Origin: Dendrocalamus latiflorus
Taxonomy: Eukaryota; Streptophyta; Magnoliopsida; Poales; Poaceae
NCBI GenBank assembly: GCA_017311315.1
Contig: CM029650.1
Span: forward strand, 21,547,374 to 21,611,373
DNA: 64,000 nucleotides
Reading direction: 5' to 3'
Position 1 is the stretch's first letter. Each line of letters opens with the position of its first letter. Below are positions 35,429-48,399 of the stretch, piece by piece. The position numbers and the translations under genes are program-made. The notes under the pieces are model-generated. The model worked only from the letters and a program-made list of their open reading frames with translations, searched no databases and had not been told where the DNA came from.

Positions 35429-36735
35429 CTGGTTCAAGTGTCCAGAATTCCTGCTAACTGAAGCTCGTTGGTACCAGTTAACCATGAAATCATAAAAACG
35501 AGCTCTTAATTTTTTTTAAAAAAACCCTACTGTGTTAGATAACTCTCGTCGATCTATAGCCGCTTGACAAATCCTACTGTTTTGAGGAGATGATAACCAC
35601 AAAAGGTGTCAACTTTGTAAACACAAAAGGTGTTAACTTTGTTTGATATGACTAACCCAAACAAGGGAGTGTGGCAGCTTTCAGAATGCTAATAGGGTAA
35701 CACCTGCAATTTGGTGCCGAAAGAAGCAAATCGGAATTTGCTGCATATATCAATTCTTCCGTATCCTTCTAAGAAAAAAAATATGAGATACGATGGATGA
35801 ACAATACCTGTTCGTATCCGTTTTGATTGCACCACTACTTGGAATACTATTTCGGACCCATTCAAATAAAACCGATGAACGCTATTCAGATTATAAGCTT
35901 ACAACAACTTTTGCTAAGAACAATTCAGATTATAGGTTTGTAACAGCTTTTGCTAAGAAATAATGGGAAAATTTCTCACGAAAAATCAGTCAAATCTTAA
36001 GCCATCAGATAGTACTTCGGATTTGTGCTCTGGTTAAGGCTCTGGGTTTCGGTGTTTCACCATGCTCCCATCCATAGATTTCCAGTGGCCGCCGATGGTG
36101 CAGCAAGGTGGCGGGAGGCCGTCAATGGCTGTGGCTTCGGCTATCGCGCCGGAGACTAAAAAGCTAGCTGCCCGGGCGCCAGAGGTGCGAGTGCACCAAC
36201 CGGTAAACCGAAGGAAGTGACCTAGATGAATGTTTAGAGTTGGGCTTTAGATTGAGCTTCTCTTAACAAGCACAAAAATGTCAGACATGCATAATCCTCT
36301 GAGACGATCAAACAAACCAGTGCACTGTGCACACAACAAGCTCATTTATTAACATTCATGAAAAAAAAACAACAGGAGCCTCCATCCTGCGATGGATCAG
36401 GAGCTGGATATGGCAAATCACAAGTCTACAACATACACACTTGCAAGTCAACACCAAAGGCACAAATCTAAATTTTGGCACGAATGAAAATCTGAAACTC
36501 CTCTCAGTTAACACAATCAAAGTATCAACAACCCAATTAGGTCTGATAATTATTACAGGCAAGGCAAGATGCTACAAAGCGAGCTATTAAAAACAAAAGA
36601 AACGGGGATACAATACAGCAACAGCAGTAGCAGTTATAAATCAGGAGATATCGGCTAAACATGGTTTTCTAGTGACTACAAGTTAACAAGACATCCACAA
36701 CAAACAACACAATAGCGGCCCCAGCTAAATTTCCC
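35429..36735. other. Intergenic region between copia element 1 and the tubby-like gene
   Basis: Two near copies of ACAAAAGGTGTCAACTTTGT (35600 and 35622) and two of TTCAGATTATAAGCTTACAACA (35886 and 35925) are seen. A GC-richer part lies at 36060-36200. From about 36340 to the end is probably the 3'UTR of the tubby-like gene (minus strand). No other gene was recognised. Confidence 0.4.
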
Positions 36736-36758
36736 GGGGGGGGGGGGGGGGGGGGGGG
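36736..36758 (-). repeat. Uninterrupted 23-base G run (C run in the tubby-like gene 3'UTR)
   Basis: G occupies all of 36736-36758, about 47 bases downstream of the stop of the minus-strand tubby-like gene. In the mRNA it would read as 23 C. Such a run could form i-motif or, on the other strand, G-quadruplex structure. Length errors in assembly are likely here. Confidence 0.9.
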
Positions 36759-36805
36759 CATCGGTTTCTTACATAAGCGACGACCATGCTTTGGCACCCA
36801 TGGTT

Positions 36806-39197
36806 TCATTCACAGGCCAGCTTGGTGTCGAAGCTGCTCAGGCAGATCGCAAAGGCCTGGAACGCTGAAAGTGGGTAACGGTAGTCCATTGTGAACATGT
36901 CCTTTGCCACCTTCCCAAATTGCAGTATCACTTTGTCATGCTCAGGTGGAATTGGTGGGGCAGGCTGCGACAGGGTTTGGGCTCCAGCAGCAGGCTGCGT
37001 CGCAGCAACAAGCTGGAAGTTCTTGACAGATGCAACAGTCACCCTGCCCTTAAAGTTGAGGCACCAGCACTGCAACTGCTCGTGCCATCTTGGGGCCTTG
37101 TTACGGAGAACCAACGGCCTCTCCTTGCACTCATCGTTGTCACCCAATGCCTGGCCTCCAATTCTGGGGCCACCTATCGAGATGTCAGAGAATCGGGTGC
37201 TGCTGAAACGAATGGAGTGGTCCATAATGGATGACTTGGAGAAGGAGATGCTGCCAAATGACTCATCAAGGGAGCGAGCAAGGACACTGTCCGGCTGGCA
37301 TGGGACAGTGCCACCAGCCTCAATGGATGAGGCAGGGATGGAGTGCATCACACAGTTCATCCGCCTAGGGCCCCGAGTCCCCAAGACGTTCAGCTCATAT
37401 GAAACCTGTGCTATGCTGTAGGTGCTGGATGGGACCTTTGGCGACACCTTCCTGGAGTAGAACCTACGGCTTGTTTTCCCTGAATGTGAAACATTGGCTG
37501 TGTTGCATGGAGGGTGGGTATCATATATTACAAACTTTGTGCCGAGGAGATTTGACCTAAAAGTCCAATACAGTAAATATATTAGTGACACATCAGATAA
37601 AAAATTGTAGATGATGCAACTTCTCAAAACAAAGTTGCCCATTGTTTTGAGTTAGTACCTCAATTTTCCGATGTACATGTTGTTTGACCTAGATATATTG
37701 TGAGCATTAATAAATATTGTATATTCTGTACAGGTTGCACGGGAGTATCTTTTCGCCGATAGAAGGAACTTTCCATTTTCAATGAGCACAGCTGTAGAAA
37801 ATGTGTTATAACATGTTAAATAGCAGCAGAGATTAATAAATACTAACAAGTAGGCTGGCAAAAGGAATATATCCCCTAAGGGATGAATTGAGAACAGAAA
37901 ATAGTTGACAGCTGATAGCAGCACGCCAGCACTAAATTACTGGTAGGTGCACACATGTGTTCTGGTGTATGTGCTTAGTTCATTGGATTCTAGCATATTC
38001 ACTATTATATAGTTGGGTTCAAGAAGAGACATGGTTAGCCCCAGATGAAATACAGTTCAGGGGGTGACCACCAATGATCTACTTAGAGCAAGACTCACGG
38101 AGTTAAAACGCAAGTAGGCTTGTCTTTTAGCAAAGTTAGTCAACGAGCAACAATTATCATTCCTACTGGATTCTACAACATCAGTTGCTATAACTACTTA
38201 AAGTGAAACTGAGCACATCCTCTACAAGAAAATTACGAAGGAACTGGTTCGCTAGATTTGCGAGGTAGGAGTCAAGAATACCAGTCATGTAGAACAAGAA
38301 AAAAAAGGAGTAGAAAATGAGTACACATATGCACAAATGAACATACTTGTTTTTAATGACTTCAATACCTGCAGTAATTCATGCATGATTAGTTACAATG
38401 CAAGGACCATGCTACACTTTGGTTGTTATTTTATAAGAAACATGGTCGTGTCTCTTGGATTCTTTTGAATATAACTGCAGATACTATTCACGAGAAGTGA
38501 TGGCTGTGATGCAGTGTAATAAATTACAGTATGTAGTAAGTACAAACACACATAATACTTAGGAACAGGCTTACCGGAGCTAAGACACAGATATAAGTAG
38601 TAAGTTTGGGTAGATTTATCCCTTTTAATGAAGCACTGGATGGTTCCATCTCGGGGCCCAGGCTGAATACCAAATATGGACAACAAAAGCATATTAATGA
38701 ATAGACAAAATATTTTTCTACAGTGTTGTTCATTTCACAAACTACTAAAGGCCAAATATATGTTTTAGTAGAATCTACAATGATCATCAAAGATATATGA
38801 TCACTAAAACTGAAAATGAAGCATAGAAAGACTAAGTGTGCATCATCACCTGCTTCAGGGAAACAGGAAAAGTGATCTTTCCACAAAATTCTGGATTCTT
38901 AACGATCTCTTTACACATCTGTCTCCAGGTTTGACAGACACCTGCACAAGCAACTACGTGCTTCCTGGAAGGCCATGTAGCCTCACTGGCCTCCAACCTC
39001 TCGATCACATCTCGAAGCAATTCTGGAGGCAAATTAGCCCAGCAACTGCTCTGGATCACAGGGGCTGGGTCATGCAACTCGTGGACAGCACTATGAGATT
39101 TCCCTCTGCGATGGCCAACAAACCTCACCTCAAACCCTCTTCGAGACAAGCTCCCAAAGCCATCCCTTACATCACGCACAATGGTACGAAACGACAT
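36806..39197 (-). CDS. Tubby-like F-box protein (TLP)
   Basis: Four coding exons on the minus strand, 39197-38850, 38662-38575, 37791-37659 and 37556-36806, join to 440 codons (439 residues plus stop) with consistent phases and GT-AG borders. The N-terminus MSFRTIVRDVRDGFGSLSR is typical of plant TLPs. An F-box follows at about residues 50-105 (WANLPPELLRDVIERLEASE, VCQTWRQM). The Tub domain spans about 116-439, with GPRDGTIQCFIKRDKSTQTY (the phosphoinositide-contact region of the family), FLLSAKRYSRATCTEYTIFI, SNNMYIGKLRSN, ALGDNDECKERPLVLRNKAP and the C-terminal FAICLSSFDTKLACE. In plants these proteins bind membrane phosphoinositides and may enter the nucleus; the F-box links to SKP1-type ubiquitin ligases. 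No lesion was seen. The start is the first Met of the family-conserved N-terminus. Confidence 0.93.
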
Positions 39198-40900
39198 CCA
39201 CTCCAACAGCCAAGCACAGGAAAGACAACTGTGCTGAAACAACAAAAATTCCTCCTATGGTTGTACGAACAGCATCCCAAGTAATGTTGGTCAACACACT
39301 GAACACGAAGAGCCTGCAAAAGGAAATTATTTAGCTGATATCCTTTGAAAATTCTCTTGGGTAAAGAATAGAAATTGTGCTAATTCCCTACTTCCTATTA
39401 CCAACAACCCAGAGACAAAATTCTCCAAGAAATACCTTCTAAGATACTGAAGCTTACTATATAATTTCTGAAATAAATTAGTACAATCAGCTGCTTGAAA
39501 CAAAGAAGAAAGTATCATACTTTCCATTTTTGGGTTAATACTATATAGCAAGCATTGCAGAAATAATAATGGCATTTACTCCATCTAACTTTTATGCCAT
39601 TCCACCATCATACATACCAAGAAGCACAAGTACAAAAGTTGTATAGCTCAAAGCCGGTTGTGCAACAGTGAGACAACTTCTATTACAAAGAAAAGAAGGG
39701 AAAGAGCGTAACAGAATCTTGTGCCCCCAATCTTCTCTTTACATGGCATCATAAACTTTTTTCTAGGACTACGGAGAAATAAACTTCCATTCGGTTTTGT
39801 TTGGCCAGAAAATTGAGCGGTACATCATACAAGTATCAATTGAACATTGCCTGTTGTTTTAACTTTTAAATGAAATAACAATGAAGTCACTCCTTTCCCA
39901 ATTAGCCAATCCCAATTCACAATCATGAGATCAACAACTTCCAATCTAACAAATAATAACTTAGTTATCAAGTCTCCCCTTTTCTGACTTCTAGCAATCT
40001 ACACACAAAAACTCGCCACCATTGCTTTGATTGATGTATCTGAGTAGTACCAGAAACACAATACTCAAAACAAACCTTAACTTCCCCATTGCCTAGTACC
40101 AGCTGGACAACAACCCAATCTCACTCACAATACTATCAAGCTAACAGAAAGGTTGAACATTGCACTTGATATACTATCCAACGTGAATTCCTCAGATTGA
40201 ACTCACTATCATTAAAGATGCATTTTCCCAACATTACCAGTCGAATACCAATGTTCTAATCGTACCAGCCTAAAATCAATGAAACTGTCATAAGCTAATT
40301 GGGTTAGCAACGCATGACAACATGTTAATATCCACATACCAGACAAGGAACATAACAGCACACAGAATTGCAGAAGGCCAAAATAAACAAAAAAAAAAAA
40401 GAGGCAAACATTTCACGTATATCCACACATAAAGATTACCGGTTGCATTGCCTCGCTTCCACCTAATCCCGCGAAGGTTTACCCCCGTAAGATAGCTGAC
40501 GAGAACCACCTACGTCTTCACAACCAAATCCCACGAATCGTAAGTCCCCAAAACAGCTAAATCCGCCGCCTCTCCACCAAATTAAGCTAAAAAACAAGCC
40601 AAAAACACCTCGTTCCAGCTAAAGATCCCTCCTTCCCGCCTCCAACGAACCCAGCCCTCCCTCCAACAACGCGAAACCCTGAAGAATCACCCACACATAT
40701 TCGGAGGAAAGAAGCACGGATCCGGGCGACACGCACCTCAGACTGAAGCGGACCGCGCGGCGGATGCGGGACCGGGGCGAACCACGTCTACGAGAGGCCG
40801 CCGGGAGCGGATCGCGGAGGTGCCATTTGGATCGGAGGACGGGGAGGGGAGGGAGGAAAGGAATGGAGGGGAGGGGAAGGAAAGAACAAGTGGTGGCGGC
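39198..40900 (-). other. 5'UTR of the tubby-like gene with a 1.4-kb intron
   Basis: Two non-coding exons are inferred. Exon 2 runs 39198-39313, after a TTTTGCAG acceptor. Exon 1 starts near 40900 and ends at 40737 with CTGAG|GTGCGT. The intron, 39314-40736, is AT-rich. A long first intron in the 5'UTR is common in plant genes. The first exon is GC-rich (GCGGCGG, CCGCGCGG). Splice sites come from sequence only. Confidence 0.6.
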
Positions 40901-40973
40901 GGCTGACAAGCGCGGGGGGCGAAGAAAACTAGTGGCTATTATTTTTGGTTGAAGTGGTGTGGTAATAGTTGTC

Positions 40974-41768
40974 GAGATAATCGATTATATGTACTGAATA
41001 GTGTCTATTCCTATAAAATAGTTCAAAAAAAATACTCTTTCTATTATATGCCATTGAACTATATCAAAATTCTATTATATATCACTGTCATTAGTTGTCC
41101 GTTATCTTCTGAAAAAAGGACCAAAATGCTACTCTAAAATATCAAAGACCCGATCTATTTAAAATAGCAAACACCCTTCAAATATTATGAAAATTCACAG
41201 TGGTATTGGTCAACATGTCAATGAGTTAGGAAAAATATTTTAAGGCACTGTTCAATTTTTTTAGATTTTTAATTTAAATGCTAATAAAGACTACTATTTA
41301 CAAACAGAGACTAAATGAGTTCTAAACATTCTGAAACAAATTCTCACATGCTCTTAACATGTCACATAGATCCCAAAAATCATTATTTTGTATTTTTTAT
41401 ACAGTGAATTTGTCCTAGTTTACAAAAGAGCTCAAATAGCCTGATTTTGAATTTAAATTTCAAAAATAGATCAAATAGAAAGGCTAGTTCATAAAATTTT
41501 ATATTTGAGTTGTAAACTACCCCAATGATCCACCCAAAAAATTCCATATTTTTGGCTAAGCCAATTTACTGTATATTTAATTTTTATCATAGGGACATAT
41601 TTTGAACTGAGAGCAAAATCATCTTTTTCCAGGGTCAAACGGAGGGTAACTGATGGCAATGATATATAATAGAATTTTGGTGTAATTTAGTGGAATATAA
41701 TAGATAGTATTTTTTAGTGGTATTTTGTAGAAGTGGACGCTATTCAATAGCATAGAATCAATTATCTC
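40974..41768. mobile_element. MULE-type MITE, 795 bp, close to the tubby-like promoter
   Basis: Terminal inverted repeats start GAGATAATCGAT at 40974 and, in reverse complement, GAGATAATTGAT at 41768, extending about 120 bp with ATTATATATCACTG and AAAATTCTATTATATATC words. Flanks ATAGTTGTC (40965-40973) and ATAGTTGTT (41769-41777) agree at eight of nine positions, fitting a Mutator-type target duplication with one later change. No transposase is encoded. Confidence 0.7.
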
Positions 41769-42029
41769 ATAGTTGTTAGATTTTGGCGGTGATGGTAACA
41801 GTGTTAGATTTTGGCTAAGTTATTTAATTAAAGAAAAATAAAAAAAAGGAAAAGGAAAAAAGTAGGCCCATTCAAAATGACTTTTGGCTTCTACCTTACA
41901 GAAACCAGAAGCCATTTTGAACACTTGCTTTCTTAACACGGATTTCTCTTTTTCTTTTTCCCTTGCATTGTTCGTGAAGATATAACAATTTTTTCTTTTT
42001 CTCTCTTTTTTCATTTTCCTTTAATTAAA

Positions 42030-43436
42030 AGTGATTATTCCCTGTATGCCACTGAGAGTTAACCTAGTCTCGGATTTTCCATTAGAAAAATGTGGTTTCT
42101 TCCAGCCCTCTTCTTTTTAACTTCTAAAAGCTGCCTTTTGACTTTTCTACAGTAACTATTTTTCAAATGGAGTATCTTTTTAAGGCAGAATCTACAAGTT
42201 AAATGTAGTACATACTGTAGCGACTTCATTTATATTTGGTTAAAAAGCACACATGAGTTCCTGTTACTCCATACTCTCTCTCACGAGCAACCTAAAAGCC
42301 ATAAGCCGTAGCATAAGCTATAGGCCGAAGCCAAAAAGAACAGGCCCTCTATCCACTGGTTTTCATCTTGTTCCTTTCCATGCCACTTCCATCTCTCTTC
42401 CATCAATGTGCTATTAAATGGGCAACAAAACGACAAATATACCCTCTTCTTCCTTTCTTCTTCTCCCTCTTCATCCCCTCTCTTTTCTCTCATGGCTCCT
42501 TATCACCACTGCCACCATCCTCACCCATCCCCCTCACTCTCAGTGGATCACCCTGGTCGCCTCCCCGCCTCTCGTCGCTAACCTCCTACCCTCCACCAAT
42601 GGTGGCAAAGGTGGCAGTGGCGTCGGCCGAACTCGAGGATGAGTACGACCTCCTACCTTCCACCAGCAAGCCCAGGTATGGCGACTAGGCTCAAGGACAA
42701 ATGTGATATCGAGGCTGTCGGACTCAAGGATGAAGGGGTGCTAGATCTGTGGCACTTGAGCAAATCTACGACGATGATGGCCGATAGAAGCTCGTCATTG
42801 TCGGCCATGGTGTCCATCCTCTACTCTGGCTAGTGCCAAGATCCGAAGCTGATGCATCTCATCTTACCATTGCTAAGTACCGCCTCCCGAGCCACTGTAC
42901 CTCTCGCCATTGCTAGCCGGAGCCAAGACCTCCACCCATGCCAACTACCTCCCACGCTGCCCCATCCTCCACACCACCACCGAGGCTGTCAAGCACCACC
43001 GCCCTTCCCATCGTTACCAAGCTTAGATCTGGCCTGATCTAGGCACATCGTGTCTCCTCATCCACTCCTCCTGCCGCCGGCATCCTCCGTTCCACCCGCT
43101 GGTGTCCTTCCCTCTAGATCCGCCACCCTCGGTCATTTCTAGCCAGCGCCAACGCTGCCCTTGGCTCTCCACCGGCGGTGTCTCTTGTAGACCTCCATGG
43201 CTTGGCCTTGTTTTTTTGGGATGGAAGCAAAGAGCAAAGAAGAGAAGGGGCAAGATGGATATTTCTCGAAAAATTTGACAAATGTTTAGGTGCTAATAGC
43301 CAATTGTCCTAACGGAGCTAACGATAGTAGCATGGAAGGAATGCGAAATGTTTTTAGTGGCATAGAAGGAACCATACTTTTCTAATGGCAAATCCAGGCT
43401 CGATTTAAATCTCAGTGGCATACAATGAATTATCCC
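42030..43436. mobile_element. Pack-MULE-like element, about 1.4 kb
   Basis: The direct repeat TTAATTAAA at 42021-42029 and 43437-43445 is 9 bp. The inverted ends share TTATTCCCTGTATGCCACTG and TTCATTGTATGCCACTGAG, with further pairs ACCTAGTCTCGGATTTTCCA and its match. Arms of about 110 bp enclose a GC-rich interior (42340-43220) with no transposase but several long open frames, resembling captured host gene fragments. The low-complexity flank makes the duplication less decisive than in the element at 281-1281. A hAT-like segment (42270-42370) may be nested. Confidence 0.55.
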
Positions 43437-43507
43437 TTAATTAAATGCCTCAGCCCAAAGCTAACAGCTGTTGTAGTGCCTATTTCAGCCAAAAGCCAAC
43501 AGCCGCA

Positions 43508-45743
43508 TGTAAGATTGAGAAGGCCGACTAGAGGGGGTGAATAGATGGTTTTAAAAATATTTCTTTTATTTCTATTTGGATAAAACCAAGTATACAATGC
43601 GAAAGCGTAGCTCAATTTGGTTTAGCACAAACAAGACATAAATCAACTAAGTTCACCTAAGTGCACTAACAACCTAAGTCTATGTGAAAGGTTTGCAATT
43701 CTAGGATAACAAATAATCAATTTATTTCTATGAATATAAATTTCTTGAAAGCAAATTGAGCACAAGAGAACAAATCACAATTGACACGGTTCCTTTTTAC
43801 CGTGGTGTTCGGAGACTTGCCGGTTTCCCCTAGTCCACGTTGAGGTAAATCCAAACAAATTGGACCGGCTTCACGAATTAAGCTAAACACCTCAATTCAC
43901 TAGTGGTAGATCTTTCTCGCTCCAGGTAGGTGAGCTCCAACTGTCACAACTTGCTGGGACTTCTCACAACTTTCTTTGATAAGATCACCGCACACGACGC
44001 CTCCAACGCCATCTAGGTGTCTACAAACTCTAAGAGTAATAAGTCAAGCCTCTTGCTTAACTCATCACGTGCAACGAATGCACAAACTCAAGTGAATACA
44101 AAATCCGCCTCTAGATGCACCCCATGAAATCTAGAGCCTTTCCTCTTGCTCACAAGGTGCAATACACGCACAATAGAGAGGAGAATCTCAAACTATCTCA
44201 AAGGAATGAAATGAAGTCAAGCAACAACATCTTCAACTGGCTACAAGGAGATATTTATACCCCCACACCACAAAACTAGCCATTGAAGACCAAAATCAGC
44301 ATTTTCGAAAGTACCATAGGCAAAAGTCTGGCACTACCGCTCTCCTTAGCAATGGTCAGAAAACTAGTTGTTACAGGCAAAATTGGTAGTTCCGCCACAC
44401 AAAGTCTGGTACCGCCCCACACATGTAGAACTACTGATTCACATGGGAGGAGAAAACCTTCCAACAGGTGTCTCTCTGGAAAAAACGTACCGTGAATAAA
44501 TCGGTACTACCGCCAATCGGTCCAACTGCACAACACATGCCGGTTTGACCGCTGGCCGGTAGTACTGCATTTATATGCTGGTACTACCAATGTTTAGTCA
44601 TACCGCGCAACACATGCCGATACTACAAACTTTTGGTCGTACCGCGCCACACAGACCGGTACTATCGTTTTTCCAGAAGAGCGCATACACTTCAACTAAT
44701 TTGCAAAACATATTCGTAAATTATAGTATCATGCACATAAGGATCAAACCATGATTCTCAATAGGTTGCAAAACATATTTGCACACTTTTAGAATCATGA
44801 CACAAGGTATAAGTACATGGACTCTTCACGTTTGTAAAACACATTCACAAACATAAGTCACACGCTATAAGAATTGTGTATGACTTTCGATCATTTGCAA
44901 AACACATTTGCAACTATAAGCCTCATACTACGAGTAGTAAACATAGACTTCAAATATTTGCAAAACACATTCGTAATATATAGTCACATGTTATAAAGAT
45001 TCAACACATGAGCCTCAATTATTTGCAAAACACATTCGCAAGTAATAGCATCATGCTACAAAGAGCTAGAGTAAGTGATGTTAAACTATCAACACATGAT
45101 GCGACTCAAGTTATTAGACATGACCCCTCTTAATAGTACGGTAATCTATACTAGCAATCCGATCTTCCAACCAAACACCAAGACCGGTAAAAGACTAGAA
45201 ACACATTCTTAGCTCTAACTAGTTATACCTTTGCCTTAAGCAATCTATTGAAGCTTGATGACACACATCTTCACTTTAAGTCCAGGTCATTGTCTTGATA
45301 TGTATCAACCCATGATACATCCTTTATTTAAACTCCATCAACACATGATGTGTCTTTTCTTGACTTGATGATTAATTCATGATTTTTTCCTCTTGAGAAT
45401 CTTGATCAACTCATGATCATCTCCTCTTGGATATGCATCAACTCATGATGCATCCTCTTCTTGATGGCCTTCAACTCATGAAGCTATTTTTCATCTCGTA
45501 TCTTGATTTGATGATCTTCAACACATGAAGTCATCCCAAGTCATTCTTATTTATGGAACCTAATCTATTTATTCAACCCATGAAAATATTAGTCCACAAA
45601 TCAATTGTCATCAATTACTAAAACTTCACCATTAACTCATAATGGAGGGAGTAGATTCCATAATCTTCCCCTTTTAGTAATTCATGGCAATCTCAATAAA
45701 TAATCCATGATAATTGGTAACTCATAAAGATTAAGTATTACTT
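43508..45743 (-). mobile_element. Sirevirus-like LTR, copy D (truncated or solo)
   Basis: It starts TGTAAGATTGAGAAGGCCGA, matching LTR copy C (16847), and is collinear for 2 kb. It has its own cluster of CGGTACTACCG-like palindromes (about 44320-44670) and eight GCAAAACACATT-type words at 44700-45040. It lacks the GACCAC array of copy C. The primer-binding site expected on the low-coordinate side is absent, and hAT transposase text begins at its upper border, so it is a truncated or solo LTR that cut into the hAT. Confidence 0.6.
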
Positions 45744-47215
45744 GTACCTAGGATCAAGAATTGCAGCAATAAAAATTAAGTTGTTCATCTTCTCAAGATC
45801 CCCCAATATTTATCAAAATTCTCCTTCATCTTAATAGCCATGTGTTTGAAGGTAGTGTCATTACCATCATCACGTTGACTCCAATCAAATAACAAATAAT
45901 TTACACCAGTAATATCATCGAAGAAAATGTTGGAAGTAATATACTGAGTGCCAGAAACTTTTTTGTAAGGTTAAAGAAATGTTTTAGGAACTCTTTGAAG
46001 TCTTTCACGTACACCCAATTATCATATGTTGGAACCCCATCCACACCCAACTCAGCCTTATAGGAAGGGTTCTAAAGTTCAAGCCGCTCAAATGCCTTCT
46101 CAAAACCCACGACAGTCTCTAACATAAGATAAGTCGAGTTCCATCTAGTTCACACATCAAGAGACACCAAACCTTTTTCTTCTACCTTGCTTATTTGCAC
46201 ACACTTTTTTAAAGTTATTCATTCCTGAAGTGGAGCTTCTCATATATTTGATAGCATTACGAATACGAGAAATAGCAGGAGTTATTGTCTTCAACCCATC
46301 TTGAACCACACGATTAATAATGTGAGCTATGCATCTCATGTGAAGATTATTACCTTTCACAAATGTACCACCACAATTTTTCAAAGCACTCCTCATGTAG
46401 CCTATAGTTCAATTATTTGAACTAGTATTATCTATAGTAATAGTGCACACATTCTCAATGCCCCAGTCAAGCAAGCATTTTATCTAGTGCTTTCCCAATG
46501 TCTTCCCCTTTATGACAGTCTACCAAACAGAAGTTATGAATTTTTTTAAGTCACTAATTGCTATCAATGTAATGTGCAGTGAGAACCATGTAATTTTGAA
46601 GGGTTGAAGAAGTCCATGTGTCGGTTGTGAGGCTAACTGTTTGACAAGAATCCTTCAAAAGAATTTTTAGCTTTCTTTTCTCATCTTTATAAAGGCAAGA
46701 ATGTCTCTATACATTGTTGTCCTAAATGGTGGATTGAACCGAGGACAAGCTTTCGACATAAAGTCCCTAAAACCTTCATGTTCTAAGAAGATAAAAGGTA
46801 GCTCATATGATATTATTATGCGAGTACATGATGCCCTAACCTCTTTCGCATTGTATTGCTAAGGTACTATACAACTACTATGGCTATCTACACTTCGTTG
46901 GAAGCTTAGTTGAGTTTGACTATTGTTCCTATCAGGATGCTTCTTACAACATTTTGCATGAGAGACTAGTGAGGAGGTACCATTCTTTTACGAATCGCAG
47001 GCAAGGATCTAAGAACAATACTTGCATTTAGCTTTATTCCGGTTATCTGGTAGTCGTGTGTAATGGTTCCATATCTCTGATATGAGATTCATTTGTTTCT
47101 TTACATCTTGAGCTTCATTAGGCCCGACAACTTCATTGCTGTCCACATTCAAACCCATACCCACTAACCCAGTAGTAGCAACATGAATATTTGCAATATC
47201 ATCTGACTCGGACAT
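45735..47215 (-). pseudogene. hAT (BED-type) transposase pseudogene
   Basis: Minus-strand text, from 47215 downward, gives MSESDDIANIHVATTG and a BED-finger start (SEIWNHYTRLPDNRNKAKCK). Further on come fragments of the RNase-H-like core (LHMRCIAHIINRVVQDGLKT at about 46340), a stop-interrupted TRWNSTYLMLET, YDNWVYVKDFKEFLKHF, MKENFDKYWG and AAILDPRYK near 45740. These are hAT transposase signatures. Stops and shifts occur between blocks, so it is inactive. The C-terminal dimerisation part is missing, apparently cut by the LTR ending near 45743. Confidence 0.75.
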
Positions 47216-48399
47216 CTAATGATCCAAAAACACAAAGATAGATAACTATTACACAAAGAAATATTTGCAATCTGACATTCTAGCAATTATTATTTGCCAA
47301 ATGAAACATAGAGAAAGGAATTACTTCACAAGATCCTATTGACTCCGTAATTCCGATGTTGTAGTAGATATATCAGTCAATCACCATCGCCAATCTAGCT
47401 TAAAAGTTGCATTCATCAAACAAGCAAATGAATCAAGATACTATATAACAAATTCAGTAGATCTAGAGATTTAGGAATTAGGAGTTAGGTCTTTGGACGA
47501 CTGGACTGCTGGAGCATTTAAATCTAGAGATGGATTGGACTACTGGAGCATTTAGATCTAGAGCTAGAGGTGGAGAATGGAGAACAGGAGAAGACCTAGT
47601 AGTTGGCGGCTTGGTGCCGGCAGCGCTGTTGGTGGCTCAACGCATTGAGGGCTTGGCATCAGCGTCTTCGCCTCTTTAGAGAGGGAGCCCTAAGGCGAGG
47701 AGTCTTGGGAGGATGTTGGCATCTGGGCCTAGGAGTCGGACTGGGTCTGGGAGCACCGAGCCATCGACGGAGGTAGAGCACCAGACCTAGGAGCACCAGA
47801 GCCCTGACGGCCGCCGACCGGGCCTGGGACTAGGAGGAGCACCGGAGGCCGGAGCCGCCTGCGCTGCCTAGGGTTCAAGACGAAAGGAGGAGTGTGTGGC
47901 TATGTGCTGCGGTGTGCGCTATTGTGTTTTGATAACCAGTGCTCGGTACTCAGCAGTTAGCACTTTAGCAGGCATTGAACATTTCAGCTCAGTTGGTGGG
48001 CCGCACTAGCACTGGCGCTCTGGGCTTGGCCGCTTGGGTGGGGGCTTGCCGGCTTAAGGCCTTGGCCTGACTCAGACATAGACGAAGTGATGAATAGACG
48101 AAGGAACGACAGTTCAACAGTTTTGGTTTTAAGCTAGTTTTTACCGAAAATACCAAATAGCAAAAAAAACCAAAAATTTCACATCCCGAATAGAATACCG
48201 AATACCGGCCAAAACGAGTTGACCAGTATGGTTAGTTTTTTTTCAGTTCGGTGTAAAAGTTTATAGCCCTAGCTACATGTAGCTACGCTATGGTATGTTG
48301 CTAGCTAATTATATACATATTGGACCAATGTAAATATCTTCTACTGCATGCTGCTGCGTTCCTGTCGAGCATACATGAGTACTCCGTAACATATACTAC
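47216..48399. other. hAT 5' region and terminal area
   Basis: The stretch 47500-47900 is GC-rich with repeated GGAGCA, GGCGGC and TAGGAG words. Around 48110-48275 the plus strand reads ACCGAAAATACCAAATAG and later TTCGGTGTAAAAG, TTTATAGCCCTA. On the minus strand that is TAGGGCTATAAACTTTTACA, a hAT-like terminus. The matching end was not found because the other side is truncated. Confidence 0.4.

Noticed and set aside
36891..37421. Plus-strand open frame over the tubby-like last exon
   Set aside because: Antisense shadow of a conserved Tub domain.
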